From NCBI GenBank assembly GCA_027001525.1, contig JALTMR010000304.1:1-15084 (forward strand): a stretch of 15,084 bases of DNA. The letters run 5' to 3'. The notes beneath the pieces are model-generated. The model searched no databases, was not told the DNA's origin, and saw nothing but the letters and a program-made list of their open reading frames with translations. A program made the translations under genes and the position numbers. Shown one piece after another: positions 1 through 7,414 of this stretch (the stretch's first letter is position 1; every line of letters begins with the position of its first letter). This DNA comes from Gammaproteobacteria bacterium (GTDB lineage Bacteria > Pseudomonadota > Gammaproteobacteria > Tenderiales > Tenderiaceae).

Positions 1-215
1 ACTATCCATGGCTGATGGATGCCACAGTGGATGCCGAAGGCATTCGCACCCGCATGAATGCGATGAGAACCATCGGTGTTCCGTACACTGATGCTGATAT
101 CGATGAAGGCGTGGCGGGCGTTCAGGGTAAAACCGAGATGGATGCAATGGTTGCTTATCTGCAAGTGCTGGGAACCATGGCCACTCTTGACTATGGGGTG
201 AGCTATCGTGACTAG
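1..215 (+). CDS. ccoO: cbb3-type cytochrome c oxidase subunit II (CcoO), C-terminal part
   Basis: This is the 3' end of ccoO, the membrane-anchored mono-haem c subunit of cbb3 oxidase that passes electrons between CcoP and the catalytic subunit CcoN. The gene starts left of the window; the reading frame enters at base 3 with Tyr-Pro-Trp-Leu. About 70 residues remain. They carry the usual C-terminal CcoO features: a short '[13 protein letters not shown]' segment and the [17 protein letters not shown] helix that ends the cytochrome c fold. The haem CXXCH lies upstream and is not visible. The stop codon (213-215) overlaps the GTG start of ccoQ, as expected in a ccoNOQP operon. Confidence 0.95.
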   Translation, partial: YPWLMDATVDAEGIRTRMNAMRTIGVPYTDADIDEGVAGVQGKTEMDAMVAYLQVLGTMATLDYGVSYRD

Positions 216-414
216 CATAGAAGAGTACTTTCATACTGATTGGAGCGCGATGACCTCCAGCGATTGGGCTGGGCTCATCATTACCATCATTACCTTTATT
301 CTGATGGTTGTTGTGTATGTTCACGTGTTTCGTCCGTCCAACAGAGAGAAGATTGAGGCTAAACGCGACCTTCCCTTGGATTATGACGACCGTTTGAGTA
401 CGGAGGATAAGTAA
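208..414 (+). CDS. ccoQ: cbb3-type oxidase small subunit CcoQ
   Basis: CcoQ is the small single-span subunit that helps stabilise the cbb3 complex, in particular the association of CcoP. The product is 68 residues, with a hydrophilic N-terminus, one transmembrane helix at about residues 24-42, and a charged cytoplasmic tail beginning [14 protein letters not shown], typical of FixQ/CcoQ. The start is GTG at 208, overlapping ccoO by 8 bp, with a GGGG run at 195-198 as ribosome binding site. An internal ATG at 250 would remove 14 residues but has a weaker signal. The stop shares one base with the ccoP start (TAATG), so translation is probably coupled. Confidence 0.93.
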   Translation: MTSIEEYFHTDWSAMTSSDWAGLIITIITFILMVVVYVHVFRPSNREKIEAKRDLPLDYDDRLSTEDK

Positions 415-1271
415 TGAGTGATAATAAAAATGCAAACCAAACGCCTGATACGGGCCATAGCTGGGATGACGGCGCCCTGAGGGAGTTGTTGAACGAGCCC
501 CCAGGTTGGTGGAAGTTGGGTATGTGGGTGAGTTTGGCTTGGGTATTGGTCTATTTCATTCTTTACCCTTCGATTCCTTTAGCGACCGATTTCACCAAAG
601 GTGTGATGGGCTGGACGGCCATTAAGGAATACAAGGCCGACCTGAAAGAGGTTGAGGAGTTGCGTGCGCCATACGAAGCCAAGATCAAGAAGATGTCAGC
701 TTCGGCAATTTTGGCCGACAGTGAGTTGTCTTCCTATGTCGAGAAGTCCGGCAAGGTACTGTTCGGTGATCGTTGTGCTGCATGTCACGGATCGGGCGGC
801 GCGGGTAACCCCGGGTTCCCTGTACTGGCAGATGATGATTGGCTGTATGGCGGTGATATCAACACAATCGAAGCAAGCATCACTGACGGTCGCGAGGGTG
901 GCATGCCCGCCTTCGGGGGCAGTTTGAGTGCTCAGCAACTGGATGATGTTACTCAGTTCGTTATCGGACTTGCCCAAGGCACTAAACATGCTGCCGGTGC
1001 GGCTGTGTTCGAAGAGCAGGGCTGTAGCGGCTGTCATGGTGAAGATGCTAAAGGCGTGACCTTTATGGGTTCCGCTAACCTGACCGACGGCATCTATCGT
1101 TTCACGCCCGGGACGGCTGAAAGTGTCAAGTACACTATTGCACATGGTGTGAATGACGGATCAGACCCGGAAACTCGCAATGCGGTTATGCCCAGCTTTG
1201 CTGACAAGTTAACCGAGACTGAAATCAAGAAATTGGCTGTGTATGTCTACAAGCTTGGTGGTGGTCAGTAG
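414..1271 (+). CDS. ccoP: cbb3-type cytochrome c oxidase subunit III (CcoP), di-haem
   Basis: CcoP is the di-haem c subunit that receives electrons from soluble cytochromes c and passes them to CcoO. The 285-residue length is normal for the family. It has a soluble N-terminus with HSWDDGALRELLN, a transmembrane anchor at about residues 33-52, a linker, then two class I cytochrome c domains. Haem motifs are CAACH (121-125) and CSGCH (204-208). Likely axial methionines are Met164 in GGMPAF and Met259 in VMPSF. The C-terminus is a standard cytochrome c helix. The ATG overlaps the ccoQ stop by one base. This ends the structural operon except for a small ORF downstream. Confidence 0.97.
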   Translation: MSDNKNANQTPDTGHSWDDGALRELLNEPPGWWKLGMWVSLAWVLVYFILYPSIPLATDFTKGVMGWTAIKEYKADLKEVEELRAPYEAKIKKMSASAILADSELSSYVEKSGKVLFGDRCAACHGSGGAGNPGFPVLADDDWLYGGDINTIEASITDGREGGMPAFGGSLSAQQLDDVTQFVIGLAQGTKHAAGAAVFEEQGCSGCHGEDAKGVTFMGSANLTDGIYRFTPGTAESVKYTIAHGVNDGSDPETRNAVMPSFADKLTETEIKKLAVYVYKLGGGQ

Positions 1272-1284
1272 TTAAAGGTGTTCT

Positions 1285-1331
1285 CAGGGCTTTGCGACGG
1301 TGAAGCCCTGGGGAGCCCCCAGAGACTTTTT
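1285..1331 (+). promoter_or_regulatory. Overlapping alternative hairpins between ccoP and the small ORF
   Basis: Two inverted repeats share bases. The first is CAGGGCTT (1285-1292) with AAGCCCTG (1303-1310), an 8-bp perfect stem. The second is CTGGGG (1308-1313) with CCCCAG (1317-1322), followed by TTTTT at 1327-1331. They cannot form together, because 1308-1310 is used by both. The second resembles a short terminator just before the Shine-Dalgarno of the next ORF. A role in partial termination, mRNA 3'-end protection or expression ratio is inference. Confidence 0.45.
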
Positions 1332-1344
1332 ATGGAGGTGAACT

Positions 1345-1458
1345 ATGGATGCAGTAGCATTAGGGTCGATAATCGCGGTGATCGGCAGCATTATCGTGCT
1401 CATCGTGTTGGGAATCCGTATCAGTAAATTGATAAATACTACCCATTCTGAAGATTAG
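1345..1458 (+). CDS. 37-residue single-span membrane protein downstream of ccoP
   Basis: This small ORF encodes one hydrophobic helix (about residues 6-26, rich in Ile, Val, Leu and Gly) followed by a short basic then polar tail ending THSED. It is preceded by a near-perfect Shine-Dalgarno, GGAGGT at 1334-1339, five bases before the ATG, which argues strongly for translation. It lies 73 bp after ccoP and before the intrinsic terminator that ends the transcript. It therefore appears to be the last gene of the ccoNOQP operon. Pseudomonas stutzeri cbb3 has a 37-residue single-span subunit, CcoM; the size and topology are alike, but I cannot claim sequence homology. The function is otherwise unknown. 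Confidence 0.7.
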   Translation: MDAVALGSIIAVIGSIIVLIVLGIRISKLINTTHSED

Positions 1459-1470
1459 TTAGTGTCCCCA

Positions 1471-1505
1471 AGGGTCGTGCATACTTATAATGTACGACCC
1501 TTTTT
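1471..1505 (+). terminator. Intrinsic terminator ending the ccoNOQP transcript
   Basis: AGGGTCGTGCAT (1471-1482) pairs with ATGTACGACCCT (1490-1501), a 12-bp stem with one G-U pair and a 7-base loop, followed by a TTTTT tract at 1501-1505. It separates the structural genes from ccoG 31 bases later, so ccoGHIS is probably transcribed separately or by limited readthrough. Confidence 0.88.
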
Positions 1506-1535
1506 CGTTCTAAGTTTTTCTAGCGGCGGTAATTA

Positions 1536-2975
1536 ATGAGCTCCAAACCGGAAAATCAAAACAAGACAGATCATATTGATCACGAGGCGCTGTATGAAGA
1601 TGCCGATTATTGGCATGTGAATACAGGCGAGGAGACGATACACGCCAAGCGGATGCCGGGTCGTTTCCGAACGTTGAAGTGGTGGTCTGCCAGTATCTGG
1701 TTGATATTTTTCCTTGGTCCCTATCTCCGTTGGGATGGTCACCAAGCCATTTTGTTTGACATCGCCAATCGGAAATTTCATATTTTTGATATCACCATTT
1801 TGCCGCAGGATGTTTGGCTGCTGGCGGTGGTGATGTTGTTTTTTGCCATGTTGCTGGGGGCTGTGACCTCCGTAGCGGGGCGCGTGTTTTGCGGCTATTT
1901 CTGTTTTCAAACCGTTTGGACAGATATATTTACTCTACTGGAGGAGAAGCTCGAGGGCTCTCCGGCCCAGCGCGCCCGATTGGATAAAGCGCCTTGGAAT
2001 GCGAGAAAGATTCGTATCAAGGTCATTAAGCATTTTTTATGGATTCTCATCGGTCTGCTGACCGGCATTAGCTTTACGCTCTGGTTTGCGGATGCTTACC
2101 AGATGTGGGAGAGCTATCTGACCTTGACCGCACCCCTGGTGGCCTGGGTGACCGTCGCCACGTTCACCGTGTTTACCTACATTTTTGCCGGGTTTATGCG
2201 TGAACAGGTCTGTTTGTGGTTATGCCCCTACTGCCGGATCCAGGGGGTTATGTATGATTGTGAAACAATTTTGCCAACGTATGATGTAAAGCGTGGTGAG
2301 CCACGGGGGAAATTGAAAAAGAACACAGATCCTCAGGGGCGAGAGTTGGGTGACTGCATCGATTGCAAACTGTGTGTGGCGGTATGCCCAACGGGTGTTG
2401 ATATTCGTCATGGTCAGCAGGAGGGGTGCATTACCTGTGGTTTGTGTCTTGATGCCTGTGACTCCATCATGGACAAAATACACCGGCCTCGAGGATTGAT
2501 TAGTTACATATCGTTAGATGAAATCAATGGCAAACCCAAATTAAAACTGTTTCAACGTCCCAGAGTGCTTGGTTTTCTCGCTATTTTGGTGGTTTCGGTA
2601 GCCGGTATGTTGTGGGGTGTCACTCACCTAGGTTCATTGGAACTGAGTGTGATTCACGAGCGTCAGCCGCTTTACGTGATTCAGAGTGATGGCTCTATTC
2701 AAAATAAATATGAACTTAAGGTGTTGAATAAAACGGATAAGCCGATGGACGTCGATCTGACGGTTACGGGAACGCCCTACACGCCAACCATTCACGGTGC
2801 CACAATGCCCTGGAAAGTGGCCCCAGGTGATGTTGGTGCTTTCACCGTCTTTCTGCGGATTCCTGGCAGTGAATTCAAACAGGAGCGTACAACCGTTGTA
2901 TTTACTGTAAGTGATGTTGAAGACGAAAATGTTAAGGCTGTGTACGAGAGTATGTTCTTCGGGCCTGGTCATTGA
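1536..2975 (+). CDS. ccoG: cbb3 oxidase assembly ferredoxin-like membrane protein CcoG
   Basis: CcoG (FixG, RdxA/RdxB family) is a polytopic membrane protein with two [4Fe-4S] centres. It is needed for cbb3 assembly and is proposed to reduce Cu(II) to Cu(I) for CuB insertion. The 479-residue product has membrane helices at about 51-67, 92-113, 166-184 and 200-220, with CGYFC (119-123) and the membrane-proximal CLWLCPYC (226-233). Two ferredoxin motifs follow: Cys274, 277, 280, 284 and Cys298, 301, 304, 308. A last helix at about 344-362 leads to a periplasmic FixG C-terminal immunoglobulin-like domain. The ATG has only a weak upstream GGCGGT. The stop meets the ccoH start (TGATG), so the two genes are coupled. 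Confidence 0.96.
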   Translation: MSSKPENQNKTDHIDHEALYEDADYWHVNTGEETIHAKRMPGRFRTLKWWSASIWLIFFLGPYLRWDGHQAILFDIANRKFHIFDITILPQDVWLLAVVMLFFAMLLGAVTSVAGRVFCGYFCFQTVWTDIFTLLEEKLEGSPAQRARLDKAPWNARKIRIKVIKHFLWILIGLLTGISFTLWFADAYQMWESYLTLTAPLVAWVTVATFTVFTYIFAGFMREQVCLWLCPYCRIQGVMYDCETILPTYDVKRGEPRGKLKKNTDPQGRELGDCIDCKLCVAVCPTGVDIRHGQQEGCITCGLCLDACDSIMDKIHRPRGLISYISLDEINGKPKLKLFQRPRVLGFLAILVVSVAGMLWGVTHLGSLELSVIHERQPLYVIQSDGSIQNKYELKVLNKTDKPMDVDLTVTGTPYTPTIHGATMPWKVAPGDVGAFTVFLRIPGSEFKQERTTVVFTVSDVEDENVKAVYESMFFGPGH

Positions 2976-3565
2976 TGTCTGAGCGTAATGAACAACCCAA
3001 TGATACAAAGGGGAAAAAAATGAGTGCATCGCAAGCTGCTGATAATGTGGGTCAGAAAAAATATTCGCAATTTAATAAAGAGGCCATGCGCAACCCGTGG
3101 GTGTTGGGTTGGTTGGGGTTGTTGGCAACGTTTGTATTGATGAATTTCGTCTTTATCGGAATTGCTTTTTACAGTGGTCCCGGCCTGGTAACAGAAGACT
3201 ATTATGAGCAGGGACGAAACTATGAAGATAACGTTGTCAAAATGATCGAGGCGAGAAATAACCTCAGGTGGGAGACGAACCTTCAGGTTCCCCGGGAGAT
3301 CTTTGTCGACAAAACCGAGGTGATCCGTTTTAACGTGGTCGATTCCAGAGGGCTGCCCGTTGAACAGGCGGATGTGCAAATTACGGCTTATCGTCCTTCC
3401 GATGCCAGTGCAGACTTTATCGTTAAGCTCGATAGCATTGGGCCAGGTATCTATCAGGCCTATATTGGTTTTCCTCTCAAGGGGATTTGGGATCTGAAGT
3501 TAAAAGTCTCCGAAGGTGAGAATGTGCTTGAGATGGAACACCGGATCTCTGTTCAGTCCATCTAG
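2975..3565 (+). CDS. ccoH: cbb3 oxidase assembly protein CcoH (FixH)
   Basis: CcoH is a single-span, periplasm-facing assembly factor that stays associated with cbb3 and stabilises CcoN. The product is 196 residues from ATG 2975. It has a hydrophilic N-terminus, a transmembrane helix at about 42-66, and the FixH signature GLVTEDYYEQGRNYE just after it, followed by a beta-rich domain. The start is uncertain. ATG 2975 overlaps the ccoG stop, which favours coupling. In-frame ATG 3020 has a purine-rich AAAGGGG at 3007-3013 and would give 181 residues without losing any conserved part. I chose 2975 for the overlap. The following hairpin (3571-3609) probably ends the ccoG-ccoH unit. Confidence 0.92.
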   Translation: MSERNEQPNDTKGKKMSASQAADNVGQKKYSQFNKEAMRNPWVLGWLGLLATFVLMNFVFIGIAFYSGPGLVTEDYYEQGRNYEDNVVKMIEARNNLRWETNLQVPREIFVDKTEVIRFNVVDSRGLPVEQADVQITAYRPSDASADFIVKLDSIGPGIYQAYIGFPLKGIWDLKLKVSEGENVLEMEHRISVQSI

Positions 3566-3570
3566 CCTCC

Positions 3571-3609
3571 GGGCGCCTCGCTCTTTCTTGATGGATGAGC
3601 GAGGTGCTC
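3571..3609 (+). terminator. Probable terminator or stabilising hairpin after ccoH
   Basis: Bases 3571-3583 pair with 3597-3609, a GC-rich stem of 13 pairs including G-U pairs around GCGCCTCGCT / AGCGAGGTGC, with a 13-base loop. The following CCATTTCACC is a poor U tract, so termination may be inefficient. It lies six bases after the ccoH stop. The rest of the 175-bp gap before ccoI shows no convincing promoter or FNR box. Confidence 0.55.
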
Positions 3610-3740
3610 CATTTCACCCGCCCTCGGCATTGCTGTTTTCTCTCCCTCTATTATCGATCGTCCGGCTTGAATATGCGTGATGGTCTCGGGTAGAGTCTTG
3701 ATCCCGAATAGTTCTCTATTCTCAACTTGCGAAATTCATC

Positions 3741-6176
3741 GTGACCGATAGTTGTTTTCATTGTGGCTTGCCGCTGCCTGCAAACGTCACTGTTGAAAAG
3801 GAGATTGAAGGCCAGCAGCGCCAGTTCTGCTGTCCATCCTGTGAAACAGTCTGTAGCGCGATTTATGAGGCCGGACTGGATAGCTTCTACGAACTGGCTC
3901 CTGATGGCACCACGCTGGCTCCTCCCCCCGACGCCCCCAAGGATTTGGCATTGTACGACCTGGATGAGGTGCAGTCGGAGTACGTTGCTGATCTGGGGCC
4001 CATCAGGGAGATCAGCCTCCTGGTGGAGGGTATTCATTGCGCCGCCTGCGTTTGGCTGATCGAGCGGGCCTTGGGGCACCTTCCGGGCGTACTGGCATCT
4101 CAGGTGAATTTGTCAGGCAAACGCCTTATCGTTAAATGGGATAACGAGCAGGTTAAGCTATCTCAGATAATCAGCGCACTGTCCCAAATTGGCTACGCTG
4201 CCGTGCCCTACGATCCAGAGGTGGCCGAGGGGGCAATAAGGAAGCAGAACCGGGCCATGTTATTCCGGATGGCCTTCGCTGGCTTCAGTGCCATGAACCT
4301 GATGTGGGTCTCCATCGCACTCTACAGCGGTGCCGCTGAGGATGAATTTCGACACCTGTTTCACTGGGTCGGTTTTGCCCTGGCGACACCTACCTTGTTC
4401 TATTCCGGTTATCCCTTTCTGAAAAATGCCTGGACCGGCCTCAGAAATCGCCACCTGACCATGGATCTGCCCATCGCCATCGGCGCCTCGGTGACCTACT
4501 GTTATTCGCTGTACATCACCATTTCAGGCTCCGAAGTGGGGCACGTCTATTGGGATACAGTGGTTAACTTTCTCTTCGTTATCCTGGTGGGGCGATATCT
4601 GGAGGCTATGTCCAAGCGCCAGGCGGTAAGTTCGACTCAGCGCTTATTGGACCTCCAGCCTCGCGGCGCAACGGTGATTAAAGACGGCGCCGAGGTGTTA
4701 CTGCCCATTCGTGCCGTCAGGGCGGGAGATCGGGTGCTGGTCAAGCCGGGTGATCAGATTCCTGTGGATGGCACCGTGGTGGAAGGGCGTAGCAATGTGG
4801 ATGAGTCTCTACTGAGCGGCGAGTCCCGTCCTGTGGCCAAGTCGGTCGGTGATATCGTGGCTGCCGGCACCATCAACGTAGATAGTGCCCTCAGCATCGA
4901 AGTGACCGGGGTGCTTAAAAACACCTCTCTGGGCCGTATCATTCGTCTGGTGGAGGAGGCGCAGTCGTCCAAAGCGCCGATTCAGTGCACTACCGACAGG
5001 ATTGTGCCCTACTTTGTCATGGCCACCCTGAGCCTTGCGTTTCTGACCTTTGCCTGGTGGGTGGGGGACGATTTTGAAGTTGCGCTGATGGCCGCGACTT
5101 CGGTGCTGATTATTACTTGCCCCTGTGCCTTTGGTTTGGCGACGCCGATGTCCATCGCCGCGGCTGCCGGGGTGGGGGCACGCCACGGCATCCTGATAAA
5201 AAATGGCGGTGTGCTGGAGACGCTCTCCCGTATTGATCACATCGTCTTTGACAAAACCGGCACGCTGACGGAAGGAAAGATGCGGATCAAGCAGGTGGTG
5301 GCCGATGGCCTTGATCCTGATGAACTGATGGCGCGTGTCGCCGCCGTGGAACGTTTTTCCGAGCACAGCATTGCCCGCGCGGTAACGGCTTGGGCGGATG
5401 AAAAATCATTGCCCCGTATCACCGCGCAGCAAGTAGAAAACAAGCCCGGTTTTGGCTTGATCGGAGAGGTTGACGGGCAGTCCTGCGTTATTGGCACCTC
5501 CGTCTGGTTGAGCCAAAATGCCGTGGCGTTGTCTGGCACGCTGGAGGCGCAGGCCCAGGAGAACGAGGCGGCGGGCATCAGCTGTGTTTACGTCGCCGTC
5601 AATGGCCGGCATGTGGGCCTGATTATGGTGGCAGACAAGTTGCGGGCTGACGCGAAGGCGTTGGTGGCATCATTGCGCACCTTGGGTATTCCCATGACCA
5701 TTTTAAGCGGCGACCGGCAACGTGTGGTGGAGTCCATTGCCGACCAGCTGGGGGGCATGGCCTGCATCGCCGAAGTTCTACCCGAGGACAAGGACCGTGT
5801 GATTCAGTCGCTGCAAAAAGATGGCAGCAAAGTGGCCATGGTGGGCGACGGGGTTAATGATGCTCCGGCCCTGATTCGCGCTGATGTTGGCATCGCCCTG
5901 GGGTCGGGCACCGATGTCTCCGGGGAGAGCGCTGATATCATTCTGATGAGTGATGAGCTTGGCAAAGTGCGCGACGCCATTCAGCTCTCCGTTCGTACCT
6001 TGCGTACCATCCGGCAGAATATTGCCATTTCCCTCACCTACAATGCCATTATGGTGCCTCTGGCCATGGCAACCTTTATTACCCCGTTGGTGGCGGCGAT
6101 TGCCATGCCGCTTAGCTCGCTTCTGGTCATTGGTAACGCGGCCAGAATCCGAACCATATTCAAGAAAGGAGATTAA
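3741..6176 (+). CDS. ccoI: Copper-translocating P1B-type ATPase for cbb3 assembly (CcoI)
   Basis: CcoI exports Cu(I) across the inner membrane to metallate the CuB site of CcoN. The 811-residue length is typical. The N-terminus has a Cys-rich segment (CFHCG, Cys5/Cys8; FCCPSC, Cys30, 31, 34), then an HMA domain with GIHCAAC (Cys100, Cys103). P-type ATPase landmarks follow in order: actuator loop SGES (359-362), transmembrane CPC (460-462), phosphorylation motif DKTGT (504-508), SEHSIA (540-545, the P1B SEHP equivalent), GDGVNDAP (702-709) and a Tyr-Asn in the penultimate helix (767-768). The start is GTG at 3741 with no clear Shine-Dalgarno; it retains the Cys-rich N-terminus. ccoS follows at once. 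Confidence 0.96.
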   Translation: MTDSCFHCGLPLPANVTVEKEIEGQQRQFCCPSCETVCSAIYEAGLDSFYELAPDGTTLAPPPDAPKDLALYDLDEVQSEYVADLGPIREISLLVEGIHCAACVWLIERALGHLPGVLASQVNLSGKRLIVKWDNEQVKLSQIISALSQIGYAAVPYDPEVAEGAIRKQNRAMLFRMAFAGFSAMNLMWVSIALYSGAAEDEFRHLFHWVGFALATPTLFYSGYPFLKNAWTGLRNRHLTMDLPIAIGASVTYCYSLYITISGSEVGHVYWDTVVNFLFVILVGRYLEAMSKRQAVSSTQRLLDLQPRGATVIKDGAEVLLPIRAVRAGDRVLVKPGDQIPVDGTVVEGRSNVDESLLSGESRPVAKSVGDIVAAGTINVDSALSIEVTGVLKNTSLGRIIRLVEEAQSSKAPIQCTTDRIVPYFVMATLSLAFLTFAWWVGDDFEVALMAATSVLIITCPCAFGLATPMSIAAAAGVGARHGILIKNGGVLETLSRIDHIVFDKTGTLTEGKMRIKQVVADGLDPDELMARVAAVERFSEHSIARAVTAWADEKSLPRITAQQVENKPGFGLIGEVDGQSCVIGTSVWLSQNAVALSGTLEAQAQENEAAGISCVYVAVNGRHVGLIMVADKLRADAKALVASLRTLGIPMTILSGDRQRVVESIADQLGGMACIAEVLPEDKDRVIQSLQKDGSKVAMVGDGVNDAPALIRADVGIALGSGTDVSGESADIILMSDELGKVRDAIQLSVRTLRTIRQNIAISLTYNAIMVPLAMATFITPLVAAIAMPLSSLLVIGNAARIRTIFKKGD

Positions 6177-6179
6177 GCG

Positions 6180-6410
6180 GTGGATGTGATCTATGGGTTG
6201 ATTCCCGCCATGATAGTACTGGGTCTGGTGATGGTGGGTGTACTGATCTGGGCGGTGAAAAGTGGCCAGTATGAAGACTTCGAAGGGGATGCCAACCGCA
6301 TTCTGATGGACGACGACGATCCGCTTTTGCCTAGCCAGCAGCAAGCGAACAGTGAGAAAAATGGGGCAAAGAAAACGCCGGCGGATAAAAGCTGGCCCGA
6401 TGCTGATTAG
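6180..6410 (+). CDS. ccoS: cbb3 oxidase assembly protein CcoS
   Basis: CcoS is a small membrane protein needed for insertion of haem b, haem b3 and CuB into CcoN. This 76-residue product has one helix at about residues 6-26, then the family signature WAVKSGQYEDFEGDANRIL followed by an Asp-rich stretch. The C-terminal 25 residues are polar and lysine-rich and look disordered. The start is GTG at 6180, with AGGAG at 6167-6171 inside the end of ccoI, eight bases upstream. The gap to ccoI is only 3 bp, so the two are co-transcribed. Confidence 0.95.
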   Translation: MDVIYGLIPAMIVLGLVMVGVLIWAVKSGQYEDFEGDANRILMDDDDPLLPSQQQANSEKNGAKKTPADKSWPDAD

Positions 6411-6492
6411 TGAAAATTAACCATCGTTGCCCCCTGGCAGCAAATGGGCAGTCATCGCTATTTCGCCGACTTTTCTGCCATCCGGGTGGAGC

Positions 6493-7200
6493 TCAGTCCG
6501 TCGTGGGCGTGTTGATGTCGGCTGATTCCGCCTGCTTGCTCTGAAGTTCACGCAGTGGCTCCACCAGCATGTCAAACTTTTTCGGTGAGATGTACTGCAT
6601 GACCGCCTTGCCCTTTGGTGTGAGGATCAAGTCCAGTCCCGAGTCGGGGTAGAGCCAGTGGGTCGTGCCGTGGTCGATTTCGGCAATAATCTCCGCGGGC
6701 TCACCAAAACGTTTTTTAACAACCTCTTCGTCCAGTTTGATGTGGGGCAGATAGGTCAGGCTGTCGATGGTGGCGTGGCGAATCAGCTCCAGATCGCTTA
6801 GCCCCAACGTGACCTTGTTGGTGCCGCTGCCCAGGGTGCTGATGCGAATGCCGCGGTCGTAGATCTCCGCCAGCGCTTCCTGAGACAGACCGGTAACAAT
6901 CACCACCTTGGCACTCAATCCGCCCAGCTCAACTTTCTCAAAAAATACTTCGGTGGCGTATTCGCCATCGGGCTTGGCAAAGAGGCTGACCTCCGCCTCG
7001 GCCTTGAAACGCTGCTCGGCATCCACCAGCGTGCTTTCGCCCAGTGCGAGACCGAAGACTCGGGTGGTGCCGGAGGGGGTGGTTTCAATCTGCCAGGGCA
7101 TAATCTGTGACGTCTCCATTTCGCCCTTGGGAATTAACATGCCAATGACGATGATGGCGATGGAGAAGCCGGAAACAAGCGCGAGATTTTTCAGATCCAT
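6493..7200 (-). CDS. Unrecognised membrane-anchored periplasmic protein
   Basis: I do not recognise this 235-residue protein. It has a hydrophobic N-terminal segment (about residues 5-23) with no lipobox cysteine near its end, so it is likely an anchor or uncleaved signal. The rest has no further hydrophobic helix and should lie outside the membrane. Two segments, around 48-66 (FGLALGESTLVDAEQRF) and 157-207 (LDEEVVKKRFGEPAE, then a WLYPDSGLDLIL strand pair), resemble the small alpha-beta pattern of BamE/SmpA-like domains. That is only a resemblance. It is convergent with ccoS and divergent from the TauE/SafE gene, so a link to oxidase assembly is possible by position only. There is only a weak AGAAG ribosome binding site. 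Confidence 0.8.
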   Translation of the reverse strand: MDLKNLALVSGFSIAIIVIGMLIPKGEMETSQIMPWQIETTPSGTTRVFGLALGESTLVDAEQRFKAEAEVSLFAKPDGEYATEVFFEKVELGGLSAKVVIVTGLSQEALAEIYDRGIRISTLGSGTNKVTLGLSDLELIRHATIDSLTYLPHIKLDEEVVKKRFGEPAEIIAEIDHGTTHWLYPDSGLDLILTPKGKAVMQYISPKKFDMLVEPLRELQSKQAESADINTPTTD

Positions 7201-7342
7201 GGGGTAAACTTCTGTGCATTATGGATGGGGGGTCGCTATTGTACCCAACACACAAGGCCCGCCGCGAGTACTAGATTTTGCTTCTGGCGCAAAACCTAAT
7301 GGTGTCGCCACCTGGCCCACTTATCGCATTGAATAGACAGGG

Positions 7343-7380
7343 GTTTGCAGCGCAGAGCGTATGTGCAAGGCGCTGCAGAC
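7343..7380 (+). promoter_or_regulatory. Leader hairpin upstream of the TauE/SafE-family gene
   Basis: GTTTGCAGCGC (7343-7353) and GCGCTGCAGAC (7370-7380) form an 11-bp stem with one G-U pair and a 16-base loop. It lies 34 bases before the GTG start at 7415. No T tract follows, so it is not an ordinary terminator. A nearby perfect palindrome GTTGATCAAC lies at 7392-7401. Function is unknown; a leader mRNA structure or a protein site is possible. Confidence 0.45.
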
Positions 7381-7414
7381 TAATAGGGTTGGTTGATCAA
7401 CTGAGAGAGATAGC

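Noticed and set aside
696..1145. 149-codon minus-strand open frame inside ccoP
   Set aside because: Lies wholly opposite a well-supported di-haem cytochrome gene, has no recognisable domain, and is best explained as a shadow frame.
3698..3711. TTGATCCCGAATAG upstream of ccoI as an FNR box
   Set aside because: The left half-site fits but the right half matches ATCAA at too few positions.
4809..5366. 185-codon minus-strand open frame opposite ccoI
   Set aside because: Shadow of the P-type ATPase frame; no hydrophobic or family pattern of its own.
7392..7401. GTTGATCAAC as an FNR/Anr box
   Set aside because: The half-sites TTGAT and ATCAA overlap. FNR boxes need a four-base spacer (TTGAT-N4-ATCAA).
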